Origin: Ustilago trichophora
Taxonomy: Eukaryota > Basidiomycota > Ustilaginomycetes > Ustilaginales > Ustilaginaceae
Direction: 5' to 3'
Assembly: GCA_900323505.1 (NCBI GenBank)
Contig: OOIN01000012.1
Span: 434,001-498,000 of the forward strand
Length of the DNA: 64,000 bases
Shown here: piece by piece, positions 1 through 9,197 of the stretch
Layout of the letters: every line of letters begins with the position of its first letter
Numbering within the stretch: the first letter of the stretch is position 1
Program-made: the position numbers and the translations under genes
Notes under the pieces: generated by a model
The model's input: the letters and a program-made list of their open reading frames with translations, nothing else
Told to the model about the DNA's origin: nothing
Databases searched by the model: none

Positions 1-2457
1 CATTCAATCGGTTGACCGAGTTGTCTTGATCAAAGACACTGCCCAGAAGGCTTGTGACATCCTTTCCAGCTCCAAAGCTCTCCCCACCGCGGAAGTCTTG
101 CATCAATTCTGTGCGCAGAGGCGAGGCAGTCATGAAAGAGTCGGACTCCTTTCGCTTGGCAAAGTCGAACCGCGAGGCACGCTTGGATGCGTCTTGTCCA
201 TTCTCCAGCGAGTCCTCCTGTCCTCCTGGACCGCCGATTCCGCCACCGATGTGGTTGTCCTGACCCAACATCCTCCTGGTCTGATCCGCAAGGTTGAAAG
301 CAGCGCCCGGGTATGCGCTTTCTCCAAAAGAGCTGCCATCCTCCTTGATGGTCTCTCCAGCGCCGGGTGCAAAGGGATCAAAGGAGCCCGAGTAGCTGAG
401 CGGTGCTGGCGATGCAGTCGAGCTTCGGTTGGGCGCTCGGACAATACCAGGCGGCGGCGTGCCTGCGGTGACAAGACTTGCATGGGCAGCCAGCACCCCT
501 GGCGGCGCACCGAAGGGACTGAATGTGGTAAAAGCACTGGTGAGCTCGGAGGGACCGTCGTTGCTAGCAAGCTGCTGGTTGGCGGGCAAGTTGAACGAAA
601 AGTCGCCATCCTTGAAGCTGGATAGTGCATCGTCGAAGTCGGGGAACGGACTGGGTTTGACGGTTTCCGGCTGCGCCTCTCGCCTCTGCAGCATGTCGTC
701 GAGAAGAGCCTGAGCGCTCGAAGAAGGCTGGTAGTTGGACTTGGGATGATCGCTTTCGGTGTGAGGAGTTGCTGGTCGAGAGTCGGTAGTGGACGTAGAC
801 CGCGCCAGACCTGGAGGTGATGAAGTCTTGGCCAGCCCAGGAGGAGGAGGTATAGTGGACTCGGCAGCCTTGAGAGGTGCTGCCGTTGCTGTCGCCGCTA
901 CCTGCTCCTTGCGGGGGGAGACCGCTGCTGCTGCTGCTACCGCTGCTGATGGTGTCGATGCAATAGAACCAACGTCGTTCGTCGAGGCGGGAAGTGCTTT
1001 GCTGGGAACGGGCGAGGAAGGCTGCGATTGGCTGGGCGAGTCGGTGCCGAGGATTGCGGGGGATTCGGGTCGTCCGCTGGAGAGCGCCAGCTTGGTCTTG
1101 GAGACGGACTGCTTCTGAGCCTTGGGTGTTGAAGGTTTTTGAGAACTTGCTTTTCTTGCCAAAGCAGACGCCGAGCTGGCAGAAAGCGGAGGCATGTCCG
1201 AGTCACGGAAGGGGCTGCCTACGACGATGGAAGCAGGCGAAGGGGCGGCCGACATGGGCTTGCCAGACGCCCACGAGGCCGTCTTGGGCAGTGCGGACGA
1301 TTCGGCATCTGCAGTGGCGAAAAAGTCGGTTCGCTTGGCAGGCTGAGTGATTCCCAACGAGGCCGGCTTGATCTTGTGTTCGGTGTCTTTGGCGGCGTGT
1401 CGCAATGTGGAAAGGTCCTCTTTAGTAAAGCTGTCGGCCTCCTCTCCAGGCTCATGCAGATAGGTACATCCTGGATTGGTGCATGGCAAGTTGCGGAGAT
1501 AGGTGGTGCAGTATTTTGTGGTTCCATAACTGGCACGGACGACTCTGCCATCGCTTCCTTTGCTGCCATCGATGGCCACGATGGCCTTGGCCGCATCCTC
1601 TTTGCGGTGATAGGTGACATAGACGCCGAGGGCGGTCTCGGAGGTACCCATGACGAGCTTGGAGGCTGTGTTGCGCTTGCTAATGAGGATCTTAGAGATG
1701 CGGCCGTATTGTCCAAAGTATTCGTTGCTGCGCAGCGTGGGAATGAGCTCCTCCTTGGCGAGTTTGGAGCTGAGACCAACGACGTAGACGAGATTCTTTT
1801 GTACTACCCGCATGTTGGCGAGGTGCTTGCGATTCATCGACTCGAGCTCCTTTTTTTCTCTTTCTTTCTGCTTTTTGGCTTGGGTGAGTCGCTTGATTTC
1901 TTCGGCGGTCATGGGCTTGAACTCGACGGTCTGATCCGAGTACTTTCGACGACATGCGGGGCATCGGCCGTTGAGATTCTGCTTGATGTGATGCCAGCAG
2001 AAACGGCAAATCTGGTAACCACATGGGCATGGCTTGAAGTTTGCGTCTGAGAGATCAATTTCCTCCAAGCACAATGGGCAGTCCATGTCCTCCTTTGAGA
2101 GGCAATTGATGAAGGAGGAATAGCAAAGCAGGGTCAGTACAGCTGTGCAGAGTGACAAGAAAGGAGTGTCAGAAGGCGGGCAAGTCGGATCGCAAAACTT
2201 ACCTCTTCATCTGACCAATATGCGTCCTGCAAACGGCACTGCTGAGCCTGGCTGACGTCAAACTTGTTGGGCGCTGGCGGCAAGCCGTTGGAAGTATGAG
2301 ACGATTCTGTTGGTGGAGAACTAGAAGCGTTATTGGAATTGGAGTAGGAGGCATGGTTTAGTGAGCTGGCGGCTGGTGCACCTGGACCGACCACCAGTCC
2401 GAGCGGTGGAAAGGCTGGACCGGTGGTGCTGGTGGTGGGGGCAGTTCTCTTGGCCAT
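1..2457 (-). CDS. NOT4: CCR4-NOT E3 ubiquitin ligase subunit Not4 (two exons, 3' end cut by window)
   Basis: The reading is exon 1 at 2457-2203 (85 codons) and exon 2 from 2092 to the window edge. The intron has a GTAAGT donor at 2202, a CTGAC branch-like site and an AAG acceptor at 2093-2095. Directly after the junction lies an all-cysteine C4C4 RING (about residues 90-132, starting CPLCLEEIDLSD and closing CPACRRKY), the hallmark of Not4/Mot2. An RRM follows (about 155-240, starting NLVYVVGLSS), then a CCCH finger (CTTYLRNLPCTNPGCTYLH). The rest is Ser/Pro/Ala-rich and disordered. Not4 is the E3 ligase of the CCR4-NOT complex and acts in mRNA decay, co-translational quality control and proteasome assembly. 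The N-terminal 85 residues before the RING are longer than in yeast. The AAG acceptor is less common than CAG, so the splice junction is an inference supported by frame and by the uninterrupted RING. About 782 residues are visible and the C terminus is missing. Confidence 0.9.
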
Positions 2458-3726
2458 AATGTTGAACGGCTGTCAAGATGGAACTACAATAGCAACCGCT
2501 CAGGACGAGGCGGAAAGCTCGAGCACCGGGTCAGCGAGCGAGCGGAGACGAGGCCAAGGCTGATATGTTGGAAACGGAGAGCGCAAAGCGCTTTTGGAGA
2601 AGCAGAATGGAACGACGAAAGCCGACGGACGAATGAAGTAGAAGAAAGGGCAATCTGATCCAGCGATATCGGCAGACTGGCAGGCTGAATGAGTCAAGCT
2701 CCGGCTATCGAAAATGACCTCGATTGATGGTGGTGGTCAAAGGCGATGCAAACTCGATCGTGAGTCGTCAACAAGTAGGCGAGAGAGTTGAGATAACGCC
2801 GCGTGTCGAAATGTGAGATGCGAAAGGATGGCTAGTACAGTATGAGAGGTGCGAAGGTGAAGAGAAGCGCGGACGACAATGGAGAGAAGATTGAAAGATG
2901 TCGACGGAGTTGTTGCTCGAGAGTTGGAAATCAAAGCGCGCTGCGCAGAGGTGAAAGGGAGAGAGAGAGTGTGTGTGTGTGGGTGTGTGTATGTGTGTTG
3001 GCTCAGTTGAGTGGAAATCGAAAGCAACTTTGAGAAGTCACGTACTGTATGTATTCCTTTAAAAGTCACGCTCACACGTCCACACCTAACTCACGCTCTC
3101 TGCCTCACGACACCATCTTTTTTTTTTCCTTGAAAATATGACAAAATCTACATCGCTACCTGCTGCCTTGTTTCCTTCCCTCTCTTTCTCTCAACTCAAA
3201 AAATCTTTCGATATTCCTTCAATTGTGGCATTTTCTTTTTCTTTTTGTTTTGTTGATTTTTTCGATTCGGGGAGAGCGCTGTGCTGCCCTTGTGCTGCCC
3301 TTCTGCCACAACTGAGCCTTTTTGAACCAATACAAGAGTCCACTTTCTAGTTTGTATTCGATCACGAATTATGGAATTCAATCGGCCGATACAGTAACAT
3401 TCTCCACATTCGAGGGTTGCTGGATGCACTACAAGTGGGGCGTGCATCGTTTCCTAGGCCATCAACTTCGAACCATGACGGCTTGACAGCTTGTGCATTA
3501 CCGCAACCGTCTTCGACTCATCCACCCACGCCATCCCGCCTCCCGGACATCGCACTAAATAGCTCCTTCGCAAGAGGCTCCTCATCAACGCAACTGTCAA
3601 GACTCGAATCTCCTGCGTCTCGCCATCCGTTTGGCGGTACGACCTGACCTGACAAGGCGCAGCTCATCGACCGCCCAACCCCCCACATCCATCCATCTTC
3701 CTGGACGCAGACCACATTCATCCATC
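2458..3726. other. Intergenic region between divergent NOT4 and VPS55
   Basis: Shared upstream region of two divergent genes. It contains a (GA)/(TG) microsatellite at about 2959-2998, and pyrimidine-rich tracts near 3118-3260. No open frame with coding character was seen on either strand. Both promoters must lie here. Confidence 0.7.
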
Positions 3727-4240
3727 ATGGCAGCTGGACTCAAGAGTGAGTAAACGTCCCATCCCGACACATACAGCACGCAGTGTATTTCGGGTTGTCA
3801 TTTCGCTTTTAAAGTTCTGTGGCCGGCGTATTGACCTACCCTACGTTTCTTATCATGCCCAACGCGCTGCAGCCATCATTCTGCTCTCCTTCGTGCTTGC
3901 ATTGGGCTTCTTGCTCATCATCCTTTCCTGCGCGCTGTGGTCCAACTGGCTTCCACTCCTTGTCGCTCTCATCTACGTCCTCACCCCACTGCCCAATAGC
4001 CTATGCGCGCGCTGCGCCGGTGCAGATGACTTTTCAGCAGATTATAACAGCGGCTTCTTGGACTTTGGCAACTTCATGACCGGTGTCATGATCGTCTCTG
4101 GCTTTGCATTGCCCCTCTCCTTGGCACATGCAGGCGTCATTGCGCCAACAGCCTGTTGGATGTCAATCGCTGGCGGTGGTCTTGTATACGGCACCATTCT
4201 CACTTACTCTGGATTCTTCAGCGAGACAGACGACTACTAA
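3727..4240 (+). CDS. VPS55: Vacuolar protein sorting protein 55 (Vps55/LEPROT family)
   Basis: Two exons, 3727-3745 and 3873-4240, give a 128-residue protein. Exon 1 is only 19 nt (MAAGLK plus one base). The intron starts GTGAGT at 3746 and ends GCAG at 3872, and joining restores MAAGLKTIILLSFVLALGFL. Four hydrophobic segments fill the protein, with family landmarks FVLALGFLLIILSCALW, YVLTPLPN, NFMTG and SGFALPLSLAH, matching yeast Vps55 and human LEPROT/OB-RGRP (about 130-140 residues). Family knowledge: Vps55 forms a complex with Vps68 in endosomes and is needed for transport from late endosome to vacuole. The gene is divergent from NOT4 and converges on the NSRP1-like gene with 256 bp between stops. 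An uninterrupted reading of this region picks an unrelated N terminus, so the spliced start is preferred. Confidence 0.93.
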
Positions 4241-4496
4241 TCCCACACCTACCAGACCTCAACACTGCATTTCAACCCTTGCTCTCATCCTCCTGTACAT
4301 ACGACACATACATCGACTAGCAACGTCATCGTTTCACGGGTTCAATCCATCGCTCACTGCGTATATTCTCGTGACATTGACAGTCACAGCGAGTAGTTTC
4401 GGTAGGCTTGCGTACAAATACATGATTCGGTGTGGGTATCGCTCAGCTCGAGCCCTGTGCAGCGGCCAATCGCTGCTTCTTGCGCTCCAGATATCT

Positions 4497-5639
4497 TTAC
4501 TTGGCTTGCGAGATGGCCTCGCTATCGTTCCGCTTGGCATTCATCTTGCTTCTCTCGCGTCGATTCGCCTCTTCCTCTTCCAATGCTCGTTTGCGCTCCA
4601 TCTCCAGCATCTGCTCTTCGATAAGCGCACTCTGCCTTGATCGTTGCGCATCTCGATTCATACGCGCTTCATACTCCTCCTGGCGTTTCTGATCAAGCTC
4701 TCTGCGCGATAAACGGCTGTCACGTTCAGGAGCAGCTGAAGCACCCCCGTCGCTAAGTTTGCGTCTTTTGGACACAATATTGAGACCCTTGCTGAGCAGT
4801 GAGCGCTTGTCGACAATCTCATTGTCGTCGTTGAGTTCCACTTCGAGTCCCTTTTGCCTGGCTTCTCGTGCCAGATCTGCATCACTGCGCGCTTGCACCT
4901 CTTTGAGGTCCGGCTTTTCGCTTTCTTGTGCATTTGACGCATCAGATGTGGACGACTGCTTCGCTAACGACGCGGCGATGGCTGCATCTCTGGCGGCGTT
5001 AGTCTCGTTGAGCATGTCGCGATAAAACGAGCCCATGCCCTTGCTCGAGGCACGCTGCTCCGACTCCTCCTTCTCCTGCTGTTCTTCGGCTTTGGCAAGC
5101 TCAGCCTGTTGCTCCTTGTAAGCGTTGGTGACAAACGACTCCTTGTCTGCAAACTCGTCGCCCTCTGCCTGCCTTTGCTTCTGAATTGTACGTGCCTCGG
5201 CCCTCAGACGATCGCGCTTGCGTTGCTCGGCAGACTCGAGAATCCCATCGACATATTTGGGTTTCTTGGTGGCATCCTCGGCAACTTTTGCCTGCTTGAC
5301 TTTGCGTTCCGCATCTTTGATGGTATCGTAGACACCGTCGTAATCAAAGATGGAAGCGTCTAGCTGCTCGGCTTCTTGCTGTTTCTTCCTCTCGGTGCGC
5401 GTTGCTGGTGTGGCAGCCTTTGCCGGCGCTAGACCAAGCAAACTCGGTCGCTCGCCTTTCGCTTTCCGCCTATCTTCTGGACTTTGTCGAGCTTCAACAT
5501 CGCTGTCTTCGTCATCGCTCACATCGTTGAAGGCTAACGCAGACGGCGTGACGCTCGGCTTGGCAGCGGCTTTCAGCGAGCTCGTCGCCGGCTTAAATCC
5601 GAACGAGAGTTTGGGCGGAGGGGGTCCAGCATTTGACAT
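4497..5639 (-). CDS. NSRP1-like (nuclear speckle splicing regulator, CCDC55/DUF2040 family)
   Basis: A 380-residue acidic, coiled-coil protein from the first ATG at 5639. The diagnostic family region runs from about residue 95 to 205: an FDYDGVYD box, then KPKYVDGILESAEQRKRD, then EGDEFADKESFVTNAYK, then a GSFYRDMLNET box. This order matches animal NSRP1, a splicing regulator in nuclear speckles. The C-terminal third is Arg/Glu/Lys-rich and probably helical. An in-frame stretch upstream of the ATG (5640-5690) reads NLYGLRPGRD, resembling the conserved YGL start of animal NSRP1. No ATG opens that stretch, so a tiny 5' exon may have been missed. The gene is divergent from the M13 peptidase gene. 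The exact role in smuts is inferred from the family. Confidence 0.8.
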   Translation of the reverse strand: MSNAGPPPPKLSFGFKPATSSLKAAAKPSVTPSALAFNDVSDDEDSDVEARQSPEDRRKAKGERPSLLGLAPAKAATPATRTERKKQQEAEQLDASIFDYDGVYDTIKDAERKVKQAKVAEDATKKPKYVDGILESAEQRKRDRLRAEARTIQKQRQAEGDEFADKESFVTNAYKEQQAELAKAEEQQEKEESEQRASSKGMGSFYRDMLNETNAARDAAIAASLAKQSSTSDASNAQESEKPDLKEVQARSDADLAREARQKGLEVELNDDNEIVDKRSLLSKGLNIVSKRRKLSDGGASAAPERDSRLSRRELDQKRQEEYEARMNRDAQRSRQSALIEEQMLEMERKRALEEEEANRRERSKMNAKRNDSEAISQAK

Positions 5640-6122
5640 AGCGATGTCTCTGCCTGGCCTGAGGCCGTAAAGGTTGCGTTGTTGCTGCAATGAAGCCTGT
5701 GCCGGTGGAAGATGTGATGGTAATTATGAGGACGAGTCCGACCTTGTCGAATGGCAAACTATACCTCCACAGCCTGTGCTACTGCTGCACAAAAAAAAAG
5801 AAAAAATAACAAATAACAAATAAAAAAAATGCAGCAAACTCGGAAAAAGGGTGGCTCGTGCCTGTGCTAAGTCAAACAATGGAAGGCCGGTCCGCTGATA
5901 GACGGTATTGACATTATCTCGCTTGATGCGACCGACACCTTCACCTTCCCTCTTCTCCACACACTGCAAGAGACGCTCACGCTTTCCGTTGACGTTGTAC
6001 TTGCACTGCACATCTTCGACAACGTAAACGTAAGTCATCCCTGGCTCCTGCTGCTGCCGAAGATAAGGCGCTTCTGGACAGGAACTGAGTATCCTACCTT
6101 TCAAGGCCCCCGTCTGCCCAGC
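5640..6122. promoter_or_regulatory. Divergent promoter region, NSRP1-like / M13 peptidase
   Basis: 483 bp between divergent start codons, with an A-rich stretch at 5790-5828. On the plus strand a GTAAGT near 6030 and pyrimidine-AG acceptors just before 6121 could form a 5'-UTR intron of the peptidase gene. On the minus strand an open frame starting ATG at 6038 has coding-like third positions (see findings). No TATA box could be assigned. Confidence 0.5.
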
Positions 6123-8801
6123 ATGGCAACCCGGGACTACGGTCGACCGTCGACCGATGACCATGACGAAGATCGTCCTCTACTGCATGAAGAATCCATC
6201 GACGCTGATGATGCACTGAACCAGTCGCTTTGGGCCCGCTTCAAGAGGCAGGTCTCTGCTACCTTTTCGCCTCTCGCCAAACCAGAAGAGCTCCGCCCTT
6301 TGGAGCGATTCCTCGTGCTTCTGTCCGTGGGCCTGCTGCTTCTCGCTGCGATCTTTATCGGTCTCTTTGCAGGCTCCCAGCACAAACTTGCACATCGTCC
6401 TGCTTCTCCTGCACCGGTCCCTGGCCCCGGCAATCCTAACCCTGACCCTCCCGAGGGCGACATCTGCACCTCGAAAGATTGCGTTCTCGCGGCGAGCGAG
6501 ATCCTTCGATCCATCGACGAGACGGTCAACCCTTGTGACGACTTTTATTCCTTTGCTACCAACAACTGGCTCAAATCTCATCCGATTCCCGCTGATGCCG
6601 GCCTCTTCGGAACCGGCCAGTACGTTCTCGCTGAAAATGCAAAGATCATCCGACAGATCATCGCCGACGCTCCTTCCGCTAAGGACGTGGAGATCAGTGC
6701 TGGCAAAGGTCACAAGGATGATCAGGCTGAGGCAGACAAGCGCAACCTGGCCAAACTCAAAGGCTACTACGAGTCGTGCATCGATACTTCTGCTCAGGAC
6801 AAGCTCGGTGCAGAGCCCCTCTTGGAAGTCTTGAACCACCTCCGCACCTTGTTCAACCCTCATGATCACGGAAAGTATGAGAAGAAGCAAGTCTCTGAAG
6901 ATCAACAGAACCGCTTCTACCTGCAATCCGATGAGGCCGAGAAGCCTGTGCCACCCAACCAGCCTCCTGGACGCTCGCCCAAGCCTCACCCGCCGCGTGA
7001 AAGCCCGCGACCTTCTCCTCCTTCCGGAAGAAGGCAGAAGGGCCTCACCGAGGCGCTCGCCTGGGCTCATAGTCGAGGTCTTCCTGCATTCTTCGAGCTG
7101 ACCATCGACGGAGATGCGGTCAAAGACCCGACTGCTGCCACTCCCTGGTTCTTCCCTTCAGGTCTTGGTCTTCCCGACCAGGCCTACTATGAGGACAAGG
7201 ATGAAGTTGCTTTCTACAAGAAGGTGGTCTCGGACGGACTCGGCGTTTACGATCAGGAGCTCAAGCAGCACAGCACCGATGGTAAGGTGTCTATGAAGAA
7301 AAAGAAAGGCGACAAGAAGCACGACGACAAGCCACGACCTCCTCTGGCCCCACTCGCCGACCAGGTGGTCGAGTTTGAGCGCCACCTGGCTGATATCACG
7401 CCCGACTCGGAGGAGATCTACGACCCAGTCGCCTCGTACAATCCGATCAACTCGACCGTACTGCCTTACACCTTCCCGTCGATCAGCTGGCCTGCCTACT
7501 TCTCGGCCCTCACAGTGCGCACTCCGGAGCGAGTCATCCTCACCAGCCCCAAATTCGTCACTTCGTTGGACGCTCTCATCTCGCGCACCAAGACCGAGGT
7601 GCTCGAGGCCTACCTTGTCTGGACCGCTATTCGGGAGCTTGGAACGGCATTGGGTCCCAACGTTAAGCTGCGTGCCGCCGCCGAGCGCCTGGAGAGATAC
7701 TCGAAGGGTGTCGATGTCGATGCCAAGGAGGACCGCGAGACCGTCTGTCTCGGTGACCTCAACGCCGCTCTCGGTTTCATGGCTGGGCGCTACTTTGTTC
7801 GCGAGGCTTTCAAGGGCGATAGCAAGAAGAGGGTCGAAGAGATCATCTACTCTGTCATTGGTGCTTTCAAGTCGCGCCTACCCGAGCTTGACTGGTTGGA
7901 CGAAAAGACGCGCAAGAAGGCCGAGGAGAAGGCTGATGCCATCCGCGTCATGGTTGGCTATCCCAACAGCCCCAACACCACCGACGCCGTCTCGGTCGCC
8001 AACTTTTACGCCGATCTGCCTGTCGATGCCTCTAACTACTTTGCCAACCGACTCGCCTCGTCGACGCGGATGGCCAAGCGTGACTGGGCCCAGGTGGGAC
8101 GCAAGCTCGACCGTGAGCTGTGGGACATGTTCCCCGCTGAGGTCAACGCCGAGTACTCGCCTCAGGGCAACTACATTCTCTTCCCCGCCGGTATCATGCA
8201 GCCGCCCTACTTCCACGTCTCGTGGCCGTCGTACCTGCAGCGCGGTGCCTTTGGTGCTGTGGCTGGCCACGAGCTTTCGCATGCGTTTGATCCCGATGGT
8301 CGACTCTACGACAAGAACGGCTACCTGCGCGACTGGTGGACCGAAGCTACTGCTCACGAGTTCCAAGAGCGCCAGACTTGCCTTGCCAATCAGTACCACT
8401 CGTACACCGTCTCTGATGGTAAAGGCGGCGAGCTTCACCTGCGCTCCAACTTTACCAAAGGTGAAGACGTCGCCGATGCCGGTGGATTGGCACAGAGCTA
8501 CCGAGCTTGGAAGGACGAGCTCGCTGCCGGTGGCGAGGCTGTAGATGCGGCCAATGCTCTGCTGCCCGGTCTGGGCTACACGCGCGAGCAGCTCTTCTTC
8601 ATCTCGTACGGTGTCAGCTGGGCTCGCAACATTCGAACCAGCGAACAGGTCAAGCGCATCCGCACCGACCCACACAGCCCTACAAAGTACCGTGTCAACG
8701 GTGTGCTCGTCAACTCGCCCGAGTTTGCCGAGGCCTTCGGATGCAAAGCTGGCCGCGACAAGATGGCTGCCGGTCCCAGAGAGCGCTGCAGTATTTGGTA
8801 A
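6123..8801 (+). CDS. M13-family zinc metallopeptidase (neprilysin / endothelin-converting-enzyme type), type II membrane protein
   Basis: 892 residues, one exon, ATG at 6123. A cytosolic N terminus of about 60 residues is followed by one membrane anchor (about 63-83, FLVLLSVGLLLLAAIFIGLF), so the catalytic domain should face the lumen or outside. The peptidase_M13 N-terminal half starts around CTSKDCVLAASEILRSID with the usual NPCDDFYSFA. The zinc site HELSH is at residues 716-720, with the third ligand E781 in GEDVADAGG, and the family ends at a C-terminal CxxW (CSIW), present here. NAEYSPQGN lies upstream at the substrate-binding position. Length exceeds animal neprilysin (about 750) mainly through a Pro/Arg-rich insertion at about 275-305 and a Lys-rich one at about 390-415. 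The family cleaves small peptides. The substrate in this fungus is unknown. Confidence 0.93.
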   Translation: MATRDYGRPSTDDHDEDRPLLHEESIDADDALNQSLWARFKRQVSATFSPLAKPEELRPLERFLVLLSVGLLLLAAIFIGLFAGSQHKLAHRPASPAPVPGPGNPNPDPPEGDICTSKDCVLAASEILRSIDETVNPCDDFYSFATNNWLKSHPIPADAGLFGTGQYVLAENAKIIRQIIADAPSAKDVEISAGKGHKDDQAEADKRNLAKLKGYYESCIDTSAQDKLGAEPLLEVLNHLRTLFNPHDHGKYEKKQVSEDQQNRFYLQSDEAEKPVPPNQPPGRSPKPHPPRESPRPSPPSGRRQKGLTEALAWAHSRGLPAFFELTIDGDAVKDPTAATPWFFPSGLGLPDQAYYEDKDEVAFYKKVVSDGLGVYDQELKQHSTDGKVSMKKKKGDKKHDDKPRPPLAPLADQVVEFERHLADITPDSEEIYDPVASYNPINSTVLPYTFPSISWPAYFSALTVRTPERVILTSPKFVTSLDALISRTKTEVLEAYLVWTAIRELGTALGPNVKLRAAAERLERYSKGVDVDAKEDRETVCLGDLNAALGFMAGRYFVREAFKGDSKKRVEEIIYSVIGAFKSRLPELDWLDEKTRKKAEEKADAIRVMVGYPNSPNTTDAVSVANFYADLPVDASNYFANRLASSTRMAKRDWAQVGRKLDRELWDMFPAEVNAEYSPQGNYILFPAGIMQPPYFHVSWPSYLQRGAFGAVAGHELSHAFDPDGRLYDKNGYLRDWWTEATAHEFQERQTCLANQYHSYTVSDGKGGELHLRSNFTKGEDVADAGGLAQSYRAWKDELAAGGEAVDAANALLPGLGYTREQLFFISYGVSWARNIRTSEQVKRIRTDPHSPTKYRVNGVLVNSPEFAEAFGCKAGRDKMAAGPRERCSIW

Positions 8802-9197
8802 TGTGATGGGGGCAAGAGTTGAGGTTCGCCTTTTGTTTCAAGTTCCATCTTCCTTTTGCTGTGCTGTCGCTTCCAATGTTTGCAAATCAAATTGCCTGTT
8901 GCTGGATGTTTTGGCCTGTGAGAACAAATGCTCGATGAGGATAAGAGTGAGCACCGAGGATATGAAGATCAGAGCCAGTAAATGTGAGGGAGTTGTACGG
9001 TGGTATGCAAGAAGGAAGCTTTTTAGAACAGCTCAGACCTCCACACGGTGCAGGCGTAAAAGGGTGTCCGAGTTCCGAAAACCTGCACACAAAATGAGTC
9101 CATTCCATCCTTCTTCGAATTGAGCATCTTCTCTTCAGCACTCCCATCACAAGCGTCTGTTTCCTGGTCATCCCTGCAGGAGAATGCTGTAGAAAAG
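8802..9197. other. Intergenic region, M13 peptidase to CWF19
   Basis: 396 bp between two plus-strand genes. It must hold the 3' end of the peptidase mRNA and the CWF19 promoter. An in-frame TTG at 9120 lies upstream of the CWF19 ATG but is not a likely start. No other signal was seen. Confidence 0.6.

Noticed and set aside
1139..2050. 303-codon plus-strand frame across NOT4
   Set aside because: The opposite strand reads as RING, RRM and CCCH of Not4; this frame has no domain.
4335..4348. tRNA B-box-like GGTTCAATCC
   Set aside because: No A box or cloverleaf could be found upstream.
9120..9197. Upstream extension of Cwf19
   Set aside because: Begins with TTG; the ATG at 9198 fits the family N terminus.
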